Below, piece by piece: positions 24,593 through 34,004 of a stretch of DNA of 64,000 bases (the first letter of the stretch is position 1; each line of letters opens with the position of its first letter). Below the pieces are notes generated by a model. It made no database searches. It saw only the letters and a list, made by a program, of their open reading frames with translations, and was not told where the DNA came from. Location: the NCBI GenBank assembly GCA_021295775.1, contig JAGWBS010000005.1:3576-67575 (forward strand), read 5' to 3'. Source of the stretch: Pseudomonadota bacterium. Lineage in GTDB: Bacteria > Myxococcota_A > UBA9160 > SZUA-336. Both the position numbers and the translations under genes were made by a program.

Positions 24593-25230
24593 GCGTTTCC
24601 GGCGGCTCGGGCCGGTCGACTCTGCGGATTCTGCTCGACCTGCGACACCCGTACGCCTTCCTGGCCCTGGCGCCCGCCGAGGCGTTCGGAGAGCTGCTCC
24701 GGATCGACATCGACTGGCTGCCGCAGCGCGCGCCCCTGCTGAAGCCGCCGGAACCGGCTCGGGAAGGGGACGATCGGGCCGCCAGACATCGCCGCTACCG
24801 GGCCCGGGCGACCGCGCGCGAGATCGAAACCTACGCCGCCGCGCAGGGTCTGGCGCTGCGCGACTACTACCGCCAGGGAGACGTCGAAGCCGCCGAACTG
24901 AGCTGGCTGTGGGTTCGGGAGCGCTGCCCCGAGCGCCTGCCGGCCTATCTCCAGCGGCTCTTCCGCGCCTACTGGGCGCTGGAGCTGGACGCGTCGGATC
25001 CCGGGGAGGTCGCCGCCCTGGTCGAGGAGTCGGGCGCGGACGGAGGCCCGTTCCGCGACTGGTCGGCGGGCGCCGGAACGGCGGCCCTGGCGGAGTTGCG
25101 AGGAGAGCTGCGGGAACTCGACCTGGCGACCCCCGCCTACGTCCTGGACGACGAGGTGTTCTACGGCCGCCAGCACCTGCCGATGATCCGCTGGATCCTC
25201 CAGGGCCGCTCCGGACCCGCCCCGATCTAG
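24589..25230 (+). CDS. DsbA-family / 2-hydroxychromene-2-carboxylate isomerase-like protein (second copy)
   Basis: ILLDLRHPYAFLALAPAEAFGELLRIDIDWLPQ...LATPAYVLDDEVFYGRQHLPMIRWIL; GTG overlaps previous stop by 4 nt. Confidence 0.78.
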   Translation: MSVSGGSGRSTLRILLDLRHPYAFLALAPAEAFGELLRIDIDWLPQRAPLLKPPEPAREGDDRAARHRRYRARATAREIETYAAAQGLALRDYYRQGDVEAAELSWLWVRERCPERLPAYLQRLFRAYWALELDASDPGEVAALVEESGADGGPFRDWSAGAGTAALAELRGELRELDLATPAYVLDDEVFYGRQHLPMIRWILQGRSGPAPI

Positions 25231-25303
25231 CCGATTACAGCCGGGGAAAGAGCGACCCCGGGCCGCGGTCGAAGCTGCGGGGAGCGAGGCGCGCGCGTAG
25301 CGC

Positions 25304-26560
25304 TCAGTGGGCGGCCCAGGCGACGGGCAGGGACTCGAGGCCGTGCAGGTGGAGCTGCGGCTTGTAGTCCCAGTCGTCCGAGGCGAGCCGCAGGTCGGGC
25401 AGGCGGCGCACCAGCGCGGAGACCGCCTCCTGGATTTCGATCCGGGCCAGCGACGCGCCCAGGCAGAAGTGCGCGCCGAGCCCGAAGCTGTGGTGCGCCA
25501 GGTCCTCGCGCTCCAGGTTCAGCCGGTCGGGCTCGGCGAAGCGCTCGGGGTCGTGGTTGATCGCGCCCCGGAACAGCATCACCGGGTCGCCGTCGCGGAT
25601 CGTGCGGCCGTGGAAGGGCACGTCGGCGTCGGCGAAGTTCACGCTGAGCTGGACCGGCGTGTCGTAGCGCAGGAATTCCTCGGTGGCGTGCGCGATCAGC
25701 TCGGGACGCTCGCGCAGCAGCGCGCTCTGGTCGGGGTTTTCGATCAGCGCCAGCGCCGCCTTGCCGATCATGTTGGCGGTGGTCTCGTGCCCGGCCTGGA
25801 AGAGCAGGATGGCGGTGGCGACGATGTCGAGATCCTCGAGATCGTCGGCGCTCTTCTGGACCTCGACCAGCTCGGAGATCAGGTCGTCGCGGGGGCTGCG
25901 GCGGCGCTGCTCGATCAGGTCCTGGAAGTAGCGCCAGAAGCCCTCGGTGGCCTCGTCGCCGGCCGTTTCGTTCTCGGGGGTCAGCTCGATGCTCTCGTCG
26001 CCGCGGCGCGAGGTTTCGGCGGCCCAGCCTTCGATGGTCGGCACGTCCTCGACCGGCGCGCCCAGCAGTTCGCAGATCATGGTCATCGGAATGCGGAAGG
26101 CGTAGTCCGCGACCAGGTCCATCCCGCCGGCGTCCCAGCGCTCGTCGATCAGCCGCCCGACCAGCTCCCGCACGCCGGGGCGCAGGCGCTCGGCCTTGCC
26201 GACGGTGAAGCCGCGGTTGACCAGGTGGCGCAGGCGCAGGTGCCGCTCGCGCGGGGCGAACGCCAGCATGCGGCGCATGTTCTGCACGTACGCGCCCTCG
26301 TTGCCAAGCCCGACCATGTCGACCAGCCGCCCGTCCTTGACCAGGCGCGGATCGCGGACCAGGGTCTCCGCGTCGGACCAGCGCGTGACGATCCACGGGT
26401 TTCCGTGCGGCAGGGTCGCCTGGTAGACCGGCGCGACGTTGCGCAACTGGTGGTAGAGGGCGACCAGCTTCCGCCGGCGTTTCCGCGGATCCATGATGTG
26501 GGCGAAGATCTCGCCGGGATCCGTCGGAAGCGCGTCGGAGATCGGAACGCTGGAACTCAT
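25304..26560 (-). CDS. Cytochrome P450
   Basis: I-helix FQAGHETTANMIG, ERPELIAHATEEFLRYDTP, haem loop HSFGLGAHFCLGASLARIE. Confidence 0.96.
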   Translation of the reverse strand: MSSSVPISDALPTDPGEIFAHIMDPRKRRRKLVALYHQLRNVAPVYQATLPHGNPWIVTRWSDAETLVRDPRLVKDGRLVDMVGLGNEGAYVQNMRRMLAFAPRERHLRLRHLVNRGFTVGKAERLRPGVRELVGRLIDERWDAGGMDLVADYAFRIPMTMICELLGAPVEDVPTIEGWAAETSRRGDESIELTPENETAGDEATEGFWRYFQDLIEQRRRSPRDDLISELVEVQKSADDLEDLDIVATAILLFQAGHETTANMIGKAALALIENPDQSALLRERPELIAHATEEFLRYDTPVQLSVNFADADVPFHGRTIRDGDPVMLFRGAINHDPERFAEPDRLNLEREDLAHHSFGLGAHFCLGASLARIEIQEAVSALVRRLPDLRLASDDWDYKPQLHLHGLESLPVAWAAH

Positions 26561-26705
26561 CGGGCGACCGCGAGGATTCTATCAGTCCCGAGCGCATTTC
26601 CCGGTCCGCTTCGGGACGGCCGCCGAAGACTCCGCCTTGCCCGCGCCGCGGAAGCATCGAACCGCCACGCCGTTGTGCATTGGGAAGGGCTGGTATCGTG
26701 GCAGC

Positions 26706-27386
26706 ATGGAGAAGCTGGTCTATCTGGTGGGAAAGCCCGAGGCCCAGCCGATCGAGGAATTTCGGCAGCGGCTGCTCGGACCCGCCGCGGAGGCCCTGCT
26801 CGCGGGCGGAGCGCTGGCGCTGACGGTCAACGTCGCCGATCTCACCGAGCTGCCCGAGGCGGTGCACATCTCCGACCCCGACGGCTGGCTGTCGGCGTCG
26901 GTCTCCCTGTGGCTTTCGAGCCTGGACGACCGCGCTCCGCTCGAAGAGATCCTGGACGGGCTGGCGGCGCGGAAGGCGGGCTATCTGGTCACCGAGTCCG
27001 TCCCGCGCGACTACACCGACCGCGACTGGGCCGACGGCGAGCGCAGCCCCGGCGTGACGCTGGTCGCGGCCTTCCCCAAGCCCGACCACATCGACGACGA
27101 GACCTTCTTTCGCCAGTGGCACGGCTCGCACACGCCGCTATCGCTCGAGATCCATCCGCTCTACCGCTACATCCGCAACTCTGTGGCGCGTGCCCTGACG
27201 CCCGGCGCTCCCGCGTTCCGCGCCATCGTCGAGGAGCGCGTTCGCACGATGCGCGAGTTCGCCGACCCGGAACTCTTCTACGGCTCGGCCGAGGGGCAGC
27301 GCCTCGCCCACGACGACCTGCTGACCTTCACCGACTTCGAGTCGATGCACTCGACGGTGATGAGCGAATACATTCTCCAGAGCTGA
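26706..27386 (+). CDS. EthD-domain (dimeric alpha-beta barrel) protein
   Basis: MEKLVYLVGKPEAQPIEEFRQRLL...DDETFFRQWHGSHTPLSLEIHPLYRYIRNSV. Confidence 0.65.
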   Translation: MEKLVYLVGKPEAQPIEEFRQRLLGPAAEALLAGGALALTVNVADLTELPEAVHISDPDGWLSASVSLWLSSLDDRAPLEEILDGLAARKAGYLVTESVPRDYTDRDWADGERSPGVTLVAAFPKPDHIDDETFFRQWHGSHTPLSLEIHPLYRYIRNSVARALTPGAPAFRAIVEERVRTMREFADPELFYGSAEGQRLAHDDLLTFTDFESMHSTVMSEYILQS

Positions 27387-27406
27387 GAGGCGGGGAGGGC
27401 GGTTTC

Positions 27407-28495
27407 ATGCGGGCGGCCGTTCTTTGGGAGCGCGGCGGGGAACTGGAAGTCCGCGACGACGTAGAGCTGCGGGAACTGGGCCCGCAGGACGTGCGCGTGC
27501 GCCTGGCCGCCAGCGGCGTGTGTCACACCGACGTGTCGGTGCAGGCGGGCACGCTCGCGGCCGAGATCCCCTGCGTGCCCGGCCACGAGGGTGCGGGCAC
27601 GGTGACGGCGGTCGGACCGGAGGTCGAGGGGATCCGGGCCGGAGACCCCGTGATCCTGGCCGCGGCGACCGGTTGCCTGCGCTGTCCGTCGTGCCTGCGG
27701 GGACAGACGCACCTGTGCCGGAAGGGGATGGGCTCCTGGGGCCCGCCGGCCGACGGTTCGCCGGCGCCCTTCTACTCCGCTGGCGTGAACCTGCCCGGCT
27801 ACGTGGGCACGTTCGCGGAGGAGATCGTCGTTCCCCAGGACTGCGCGGTGAAGATCGAACCGGACGTGCCGCTCGACGTGGTGGCGCTGATCGGCTGCTG
27901 CGTGGTCACGGGCGTGGGCGCCGCGCTGAACACCGCCCGCATCGAGCCGGGCTCGACGGTGGCGGTCTTCGGCTGCGGGGGCATCGGCTCGGCGGCGATC
28001 CAGGGCGCGCGCATCGCGGGCGCGGCCGAGATCGTCGCGGTCGACCCCGTCGAGGCCAAGCTCGAGACCGCGGCCCACTTCGGGGCGACCCGCGCGGTCG
28101 CGCCGGGCGGGATCGACGGGGTCAAGAGAGAGTTGACCGGAGGCGTCGGCTTCGACTACGCCCTGGAGTGCGCGGGCCATGCCTCCGTCGTCCGACAGGC
28201 CTACGACGCGATCCGGCCCGGGGGAACGCTGGTGCTGGTCGGCGTCGGAGATCCCGAAGACCGGCTGCCGCTGAGTCCGACCGAGCTGGTGATCGAGGCC
28301 AAGACGCTCAAGGGGTCGCTCTACGGCGACGCCAACGCGCGCCGGGACTTCGCGCGCCTGATCCACTGGTGGAGGAACGGCCAGCTCGACCTGGAGGGCC
28401 TGATCAGCCGGCGCTGGCGACTCGACGAGATCAACCAGGCGTTCCGGGCGCTGGAGGCGGGCGAGGTGGTGCGCTCGCTGATCGAGCTGGAGTAG
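27407..28495 (+). CDS. Zn-dependent alcohol dehydrogenase (MDR)
   Basis: GVCHTDVSVQAG, PGHEGAGTVTAVG, CLRCPSCLRGQTHLC structural Zn loop, GCGGIGSAAIQGA cofactor motif. Confidence 0.94.
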   Translation: MRAAVLWERGGELEVRDDVELRELGPQDVRVRLAASGVCHTDVSVQAGTLAAEIPCVPGHEGAGTVTAVGPEVEGIRAGDPVILAAATGCLRCPSCLRGQTHLCRKGMGSWGPPADGSPAPFYSAGVNLPGYVGTFAEEIVVPQDCAVKIEPDVPLDVVALIGCCVVTGVGAALNTARIEPGSTVAVFGCGGIGSAAIQGARIAGAAEIVAVDPVEAKLETAAHFGATRAVAPGGIDGVKRELTGGVGFDYALECAGHASVVRQAYDAIRPGGTLVLVGVGDPEDRLPLSPTELVIEAKTLKGSLYGDANARRDFARLIHWWRNGQLDLEGLISRRWRLDEINQAFRALEAGEVVRSLIELE

Positions 28496-28540
28496 CTCGG
28501 AGGGACCCCCGCTCGCCGGGCCGCGACCCGGTCGGCGGAC

Positions 28541-29335
28541 CTACTCGTCCAGACCGTACAGGCCGAGCTGCTTCAGGCTCTCTCCAGCGGCCTGGACGAC
28601 GGGGCCTCGCGGCCAGGCGCTGAGCGCCTTCGCGGTCTCCAGGCCGCCGCCGATTTCGCTGTTGTAGACCGGCCCGTCGGAGATGTGCGCCAGGGCCTCG
28701 CGCGCGATGTCCTCGGGCTCGGCGGTCCCGGGCCCGAACTTCATGCCGCGAGCCTTCATCGCCGGGGTGCGCATGGCGCCGATCACGAACTCGACCACGT
28801 CCACGCCGTACGGGGCCAGTTCGTACCACAGCCCCTCGGCGAAGATGCGGCTGAAGGCCTTGGAGGCGTTGTAGACCGAGATGAAGGGCGAGCCGTTGTA
28901 GGTCGCGAACGACCCGAACAGAAGGATGCCCCCGCGCCCGCGCTCCCGCATCCGGCCTCCGAAGTGGTGACACAGGGCCAGGCGCGCGGTGGTGTTGAGC
29001 GTCACCACGGTCTGGAAGCTCTCCAGGTCGCCCTCGACGAAAGGGGCGCCGTAGTGGTTCGCGCCCGCGTTGTAGATCAGCAGGCCGACCTCGATGTCGT
29101 CGGTGGTCCGGGTCAGGCGGCGCAGCATGTCCGGCGCGGTCAGGTCGAGCGCGAGCGTGCGGACTTCGACGCCGGCGCCGCGGGCGCGCTCCGCGGTCTC
29201 TTCCAGCGGGCCGGTCTTGCGGGCCAGGAGAACCAGGTTGAAGCCTTCCCGAGCGAGCATTCCGGCCAGCTCCGATCCGACTCCTTCCGACCCTCCGGCG
29301 ACCACGGCCCAGGGCCCGTACTTTTCTCGGTCCAC
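28541..29335 (-). CDS. Short-chain dehydrogenase/reductase
   Basis: WAVVAGGSEGVGSELAGMLAREG, NAGANHYG, YNASKAFSRIFAEGL. Confidence 0.9.
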   Translation of the reverse strand: MDREKYGPWAVVAGGSEGVGSELAGMLAREGFNLVLLARKTGPLEETAERARGAGVEVRTLALDLTAPDMLRRLTRTTDDIEVGLLIYNAGANHYGAPFVEGDLESFQTVVTLNTTARLALCHHFGGRMRERGRGGILLFGSFATYNGSPFISVYNASKAFSRIFAEGLWYELAPYGVDVVEFVIGAMRTPAMKARGMKFGPGTAEPEDIAREALAHISDGPVYNSEIGGGLETAKALSAWPRGPVVQAAGESLKQLGLYGLDE

Positions 29336-29356
29336 CCGACTCTCCTTTCCGGCTGC

Positions 29357-29382
29357 GCCCGGCGTCCCAGCATACGCCGGGC
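29357..29382. terminator. Intergenic hairpin (no U tract)
   Basis: GCCCGGCGT-cccagcat-ACGCCGGGC, perfect 9-bp arms. Confidence 0.35.
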
Positions 29383-29399
29383 AGAGCGGGGTCTGGGAG

Positions 29400-30992
29400 T
29401 CAGGCGAGCGGCGTCCGCGCCGCCGTGCGGCCGGCGAGCCGGCCGAAGAAGGTGCAGTCGCCCAGCGACATTCCCGAGCTGTAGCCCTCGGCCGAGCGCG
29501 GCAGTCCGCAGCAGGTGCGGCCGGCGGCGTACAGGCCGGGGACGGTCTCGCGGTCGGCGGTCAGGACCTGGCCGGTGGGGAGCGTGCTCAGGCCGCCCAG
29601 CGTGAAATAGGGGTAGAAGGCTTCGCCCAGGTGGCAGGCGAGGGCGGCGAAAGGCGGCCGGTCCAGCGGCTTGAGCCACTCGGCGGTCTTGTGGAAGAGC
29701 GGGTCTTCGCCGCGGGAGGCGTGGCGGTTGTGGATGCGGACCGTGCTCTCCAGGGTCTCGGGCGGCAGGCCCAGCTCGCCTTCGATCTCGCCCCAGGTCT
29801 GCCCCACGGCCGCGATCTCGATGCGCGACAGTTCGGTGGGCGGTTCGAAGATCTCGTCGTCGACCAGCAGGAAGATGCGGTCGCCGGCCTGGCGCAGGCA
29901 GTGCACCGCGACCCGGCCCGGGTAGGCGTCTTCGTTGGTGAAGCGCAGGCCGGCCTGGTTGACCAGGATGCCCTTGACGTGCGAGGCCGGGGGGTAGAAA
30001 GGCAGGGTGACGAAGACCTCGTCCATGTGGATGGCGGCGCCCCCCACGCTCTGCCCCATGCGGATGCCGCTGCCGTCGTCGTAGCCCCCGCTCAGGGCGT
30101 CTGGCGCCAGGCGGGACAGCTGCGGGACGTGCCGCTGCAGCATCTCCCGGTTCAGAACGAAACCGCCCGCGCACAGGATCACGCCGTTGGCGGCGCGGGC
30201 GTAGCGGACCTGGCCGTCGATGCGGAGCACCGCACCGCCGACCCGGCCGTCCTCGCCCGCGACCAGCGCCAGCGCTCGGGCGTCGTAGTGGGTTTCGAGA
30301 CCGGCTTCTTCGGCGCGCCGGGCGAGCGTTTCGGCCAGCAGCCGGCCGCCCATCTCGCCGACCACCTCGGGCAGGTGGCCGCGCGGGCAGGGCTTGGCTT
30401 TCTGGTTGTAGGGCCAGGCGATCTCGCTGCCGGACCAGATCAGACAGTCGCCGGTGCCCGGCGCCATCACCTTTCCGGGCAGGTAGCGGTCGCTGTAGGG
30501 AACTCCCTGTTCGCGCAGCCAGTCGAAGTGCGCCAGGGCGCCGTCGGCGTACAGGCGCGTGCGCTGCTCGTCGGCGTCGGGTCCGCCGGCCATCAGCATG
30601 TAGCGGAAGAAGTCCTCCGTCTCGTCGTGGAAGCCGTTGGCCCGCTGGACGGGCGTGCCGCCGCCCCCGCCCAGGTAGATGTCCCCGCCGGCCATGGCGC
30701 TGGTTCCGCCGGGGCCGGAGGCCGCCTCGAAAAGGGTCGTGCGGGCGCCGGCCGCCAGCGCCTCGATCGCGGCGGAAGCGCCGGCGGTCCCGAAGCCGAC
30801 GACGACCACGTCGCTTTCGAAGTCCCAGCGCGGCACGTCGCGCAGCCGGCAGGCACGGCTGGGGGAGAATTCCTCGGAGTTCGCTGCGGGTGTCGAGGCC
30901 AACGGATCCGCTCTCTTCGGGTGCGCGGGGACCATGACCGTTTCGCCCGGATTGGACAAGTCGGCCGCGAATGTTGGAGGGTTCGGCTTCAC
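29400..30992 (-). CDS. FAD-binding oxidoreductase (fumarate reductase / 3-ketosteroid dehydrogenase-like)
   Basis: DFESDVVVVGFGTAGASAAIEALAAGARTTLFEAASGPGGTSAMAGGDIYLGGG...GLYAAGRTCCGLPRSAEGYSSGMSLGDCTFFGRLAG. Confidence 0.9.
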   Translation of the reverse strand: MKPNPPTFAADLSNPGETVMVPAHPKRADPLASTPAANSEEFSPSRACRLRDVPRWDFESDVVVVGFGTAGASAAIEALAAGARTTLFEAASGPGGTSAMAGGDIYLGGGGGTPVQRANGFHDETEDFFRYMLMAGGPDADEQRTRLYADGALAHFDWLREQGVPYSDRYLPGKVMAPGTGDCLIWSGSEIAWPYNQKAKPCPRGHLPEVVGEMGGRLLAETLARRAEEAGLETHYDARALALVAGEDGRVGGAVLRIDGQVRYARAANGVILCAGGFVLNREMLQRHVPQLSRLAPDALSGGYDDGSGIRMGQSVGGAAIHMDEVFVTLPFYPPASHVKGILVNQAGLRFTNEDAYPGRVAVHCLRQAGDRIFLLVDDEIFEPPTELSRIEIAAVGQTWGEIEGELGLPPETLESTVRIHNRHASRGEDPLFHKTAEWLKPLDRPPFAALACHLGEAFYPYFTLGGLSTLPTGQVLTADRETVPGLYAAGRTCCGLPRSAEGYSSGMSLGDCTFFGRLAGRTAARTPLA

Positions 30993-31057
30993 GGGCGGGC
31001 GGAGCCCGCTCCGGGCGCAGAGGCCGTCGGGAGCGTCTGCCGGAAGAGGAGGTCAGA

Positions 31058-32170
31058 GTGAGTCAGGAAGCCGCAGAGCAACGAATTCTGGACGGGAGCG
31101 TGTGGGAGGATTTCTGCGATCGGCTGAAGGCCGCCGGTCAGCGGATCTGCCGCAGCGAGTCGCCGGGCGACTCCCAGAACCGGGCCCTGGGCTACCGCTA
31201 CCTGACCCGGCTGCTGCGCGCGGGCCTGGAGGCGTCGGTGGACTATGCCGATCCCCAGTACCCGGACCTGTTCCGCCTGGCCGACGAAACCAAGGGCATC
31301 CTCAACGACAACCCGGACAACTTCTACCAGAACTGCGTGATCGACGGCCGCTTCGACTATCGGATCACCGGCAACCGCGGGACGGTGAGCTGGTTCAGCC
31401 TGGGCTCGAAGGCCAGCGCCGAGCCGGGCGAGATGCGCAGCACCGGGGAGTTGGACTCGACGCGCATGAGCTTCGACGACGACGGCCGCTTCGAGATCCA
31501 GGTGAGTTCCCGCGAACAGCCCGGCAACTGGCTGCCCACCAGCGAGGACTCGCGCATGATCGTGGTGCGCCAGAGCTTCGGCATCCGCGAGCAGGAAGAA
31601 GCCGCGCGTCTGAGCGTCGAATGCCTCAATCCGGAGCGTTCGCACAACACGCTGCGCGCCGCGGATCTCGAGGGCCAGCTCCAGGCGGCCCTCGGCTTCG
31701 TGGAGGGCATCGTGGACCTCAACGTCGCCTGGATGGAGCGCTACCGCACGCACCTCAACGCGCTGCCCGAAGACGACCAGGCCGCCTGCCAGGCAGCCGG
31801 CGGCGACCCCAACATCCACTACTACCAGAGCTACTGGCAGTTGGAGCCGGACGAGGCGCTGCTGGTGCACCTCACCGACATTCCGGAGTGCGCGACCTGG
31901 AACCTGCAGCTCTCGTCCTACTGGATGGAGTCGCTGGACTTCCGCTTCTTCCCGGTGTGCGTGAACAAGTTCACGGCCCAGTACGAGCCGGACGGCTCGG
32001 TCTACATCGTGATCTCGGCGGAGAACCCCGGCCCGCGCTACCCGAACTGGCTCGATACCTGCGGCTACGACCAGGGCGGAATGCTGGGCCGCTACGTCAA
32101 CTCGATCGATCCGCCCCGGGAGATGCCGTGCGAGCTGGTGAAGATCGCCGATCTGCAGGCCGGCCAGTGA
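31058..32170 (+). CDS. DUF1214-like protein
   Basis: GTG start; ILDGSVWEDFCDRLKAAGQRI...YWQLEPDEALLVHLTDIPECATWNLQLSSYWMESLDFR...VYIVISAENPGPRYPNWLDTCG; similar to 46763..47878. Confidence 0.65.
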   Translation: MSQEAAEQRILDGSVWEDFCDRLKAAGQRICRSESPGDSQNRALGYRYLTRLLRAGLEASVDYADPQYPDLFRLADETKGILNDNPDNFYQNCVIDGRFDYRITGNRGTVSWFSLGSKASAEPGEMRSTGELDSTRMSFDDDGRFEIQVSSREQPGNWLPTSEDSRMIVVRQSFGIREQEEAARLSVECLNPERSHNTLRAADLEGQLQAALGFVEGIVDLNVAWMERYRTHLNALPEDDQAACQAAGGDPNIHYYQSYWQLEPDEALLVHLTDIPECATWNLQLSSYWMESLDFRFFPVCVNKFTAQYEPDGSVYIVISAENPGPRYPNWLDTCGYDQGGMLGRYVNSIDPPREMPCELVKIADLQAGQ

Positions 32171-32197
32171 CCCGTCGGGCGCAGGAGGGACGCTGAA

Positions 32198-33178
32198 GTG
32201 ATCAAGCTGGGAACGAACCTGCCGGAGCACCTGATCGGCCCGGACACCTCGGCGCTGTCCGAGTTCCTGACCGGGCTGGAAGAACTGGGTTACGGCTACG
32301 TGACCGTGGGCGACCATGTGCTCGGCGCCGATCACTCGGTGCGGCCGGACTGGCGGCCCTACATGGGCAAAGAGGCGATCTACGACCAGCACATGGTCTG
32401 GCACGAGCCGATGGTGCTGTTCGGCTACCTGTCCGTGCTGACGAGCAGCCTGGAACTGTGCACCGGGATTCTAATCGGTCCCCAGCGGCAGACCGCGCTG
32501 CTGGCCAAGCAGGCGGCCGAGGTCGACGTGCTCAGCGGCGGCCGTGCGCGCTTCGTGATCGCCGCGGGCTGGAACGACGTCGAGTTCGAGGGCATGGGCG
32601 TCGACTTCAGACAGCGCGGCCGGATCATGGACGAGCAGGTGGAGGTGTTGCGCCAGCTCTGGACCCAGGAAATCGTGACCTACCAGGGCGAGTTCCACAC
32701 ACTCAACGCGGTGGGCATCAACCCGCTGCCCGTGCAGCGCCCGATTCCTATCTGGCTCGGCGGACAGTCTCCGCGGGTTCTGAGGCGCATCGGCCGCCAC
32801 GCGGACGGCTGGTTCCCCTACTACCCCTACTTCAGCGAGCAGCAGCTCCGCGCGGATCTCGACGCGATCCACCAGAGCGCCCGGGAGGCGGGCCGCGACC
32901 CGGCGGAGATCGGGATCGAGGGCGCGGTGTACTTCGAAGACCCGCGCTTCGAAGTCCCCCCGGGAGGCCGCCTGGCGCCCAAGACGTTGGACGAGTGCCT
33001 CGAGTACGCCCACTGGTGGAAGGATTTCGGCGCGACGCGCTACTGGGTGACCGCGCCCTGGGCGGACCTGGGCCCCGAGGAGACCGGCCTGCGAAAGTCG
33101 GGCCGGAACTGGAGCGGCGTGGAACTCCGCCTGCGAGCGCTGGAGGAATTCAAACAGGCCGTGGGACCGGCCTTCTGA
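32198..33178 (+). CDS. LLM-class flavin-dependent oxidoreductase (F420-type)
   Basis: YGYVTVGDHVLGAD, LLAKQAAEVDVLSGGRARFVIAAGWNDVEFEGMGVDF...PIPIWLGGQSPRVLRRIGRHADGWFP. Confidence 0.92.
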   Translation: MIKLGTNLPEHLIGPDTSALSEFLTGLEELGYGYVTVGDHVLGADHSVRPDWRPYMGKEAIYDQHMVWHEPMVLFGYLSVLTSSLELCTGILIGPQRQTALLAKQAAEVDVLSGGRARFVIAAGWNDVEFEGMGVDFRQRGRIMDEQVEVLRQLWTQEIVTYQGEFHTLNAVGINPLPVQRPIPIWLGGQSPRVLRRIGRHADGWFPYYPYFSEQQLRADLDAIHQSAREAGRDPAEIGIEGAVYFEDPRFEVPPGGRLAPKTLDECLEYAHWWKDFGATRYWVTAPWADLGPEETGLRKSGRNWSGVELRLRALEEFKQAVGPAF

Positions 33179-33218
33179 GTCGCTTCGCCCCCGAGCCCAG
33201 AGATCGAAGGAGAAAGGC

Positions 33219-33848
33219 GTGAGGTTCTACGACTGTCAGACGGCGCCGAGTCCGCGGCGCGCCCGCATCTTCATCGCCGAGAAGAATCTCGAGATCGAGA
33301 CCGTCGAGGTCGACCTCGGGCGGAGGGAGCAGCTGGGCGAGGAGTTTCGGCGCATCAACCCGCGCTGCACCGTGCCGGTGCTGGAGCTGGACGACGGCAC
33401 GTATCTGACCGAGAACGCCGGCATCGCCAGCTATCTGGAAGCGCGCTACCCCGACCCGCCGCTGCTGGGGACCACGCCGGAGGAGCGCGGACTTGTCGCT
33501 ACCTGGAACGCGCGCGTCGAGTTCGAGGGCCTGTGGCCGGTCGCGGACGCGCTGCGCAACCGCTCCAAGGGCATGGTCGGCCGCGCGATCACAGGGCCCA
33601 CCGACTACGCTCAGATTCCCGAACTGGCCGAGCGCGGCGCGGCGCGCGCGCGGGAGTTCTTCGAGATGCTCGACGAGCGGCTGAGCGATTCCGAGTATGT
33701 CGCCGGGGACGCCTTCTCGGTGGCCGACATCACCGCGCTGTGCGTGGTGGACTTCGCGGCCTGGGCCAAGCTCGTGCCGGCTCCCGAACACCGCGGGACC
33801 CGGCGCTGGCGCGAACTCGTCGGCGAGCGGCCGAGCGCAGCTCTCTGA
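33219..33848 (+). CDS. Glutathione S-transferase family protein
   Basis: MRFYDCQTAPSPRRARIFIAEKNLEIETVEVDL...NPRCTVPVLELDDGTYLTENAGIASYLEARYP. Confidence 0.93.
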   Translation: MRFYDCQTAPSPRRARIFIAEKNLEIETVEVDLGRREQLGEEFRRINPRCTVPVLELDDGTYLTENAGIASYLEARYPDPPLLGTTPEERGLVATWNARVEFEGLWPVADALRNRSKGMVGRAITGPTDYAQIPELAERGAARAREFFEMLDERLSDSEYVAGDAFSVADITALCVVDFAAWAKLVPAPEHRGTRRWRELVGERPSAAL

Positions 33849-33907
33849 ACCTGGGTTCCGCCGGGATTCGCGGGCAGTCCTCGAGGCCGTCGGCTCCCGG
33901 GAGGCGT

Positions 33908-33931
33908 CGGCCGGCGAATCGGCGCCGGCCG
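33908..33931. terminator. Hairpin downstream of GST gene
   Basis: CGGCCGGCG-aatcgg-CGCCGGCCG, perfect 9-bp arms, no U tract. Confidence 0.35.
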
Positions 33932-34004
33932 GGCCCGACTCCTGGGCCGGGAGCGGGGTGGTAGGCTCGGGCCGGGCTTTGGACCCCGCACACGGGAGGG
34001 CCAT

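Noticed and set aside
25307-27406. Upstream part of the 1062-aa plus ORF
   Set aside because: Antisense to the P450 and out of frame in the EthD gene; only 27407-28495 (ADH) is real
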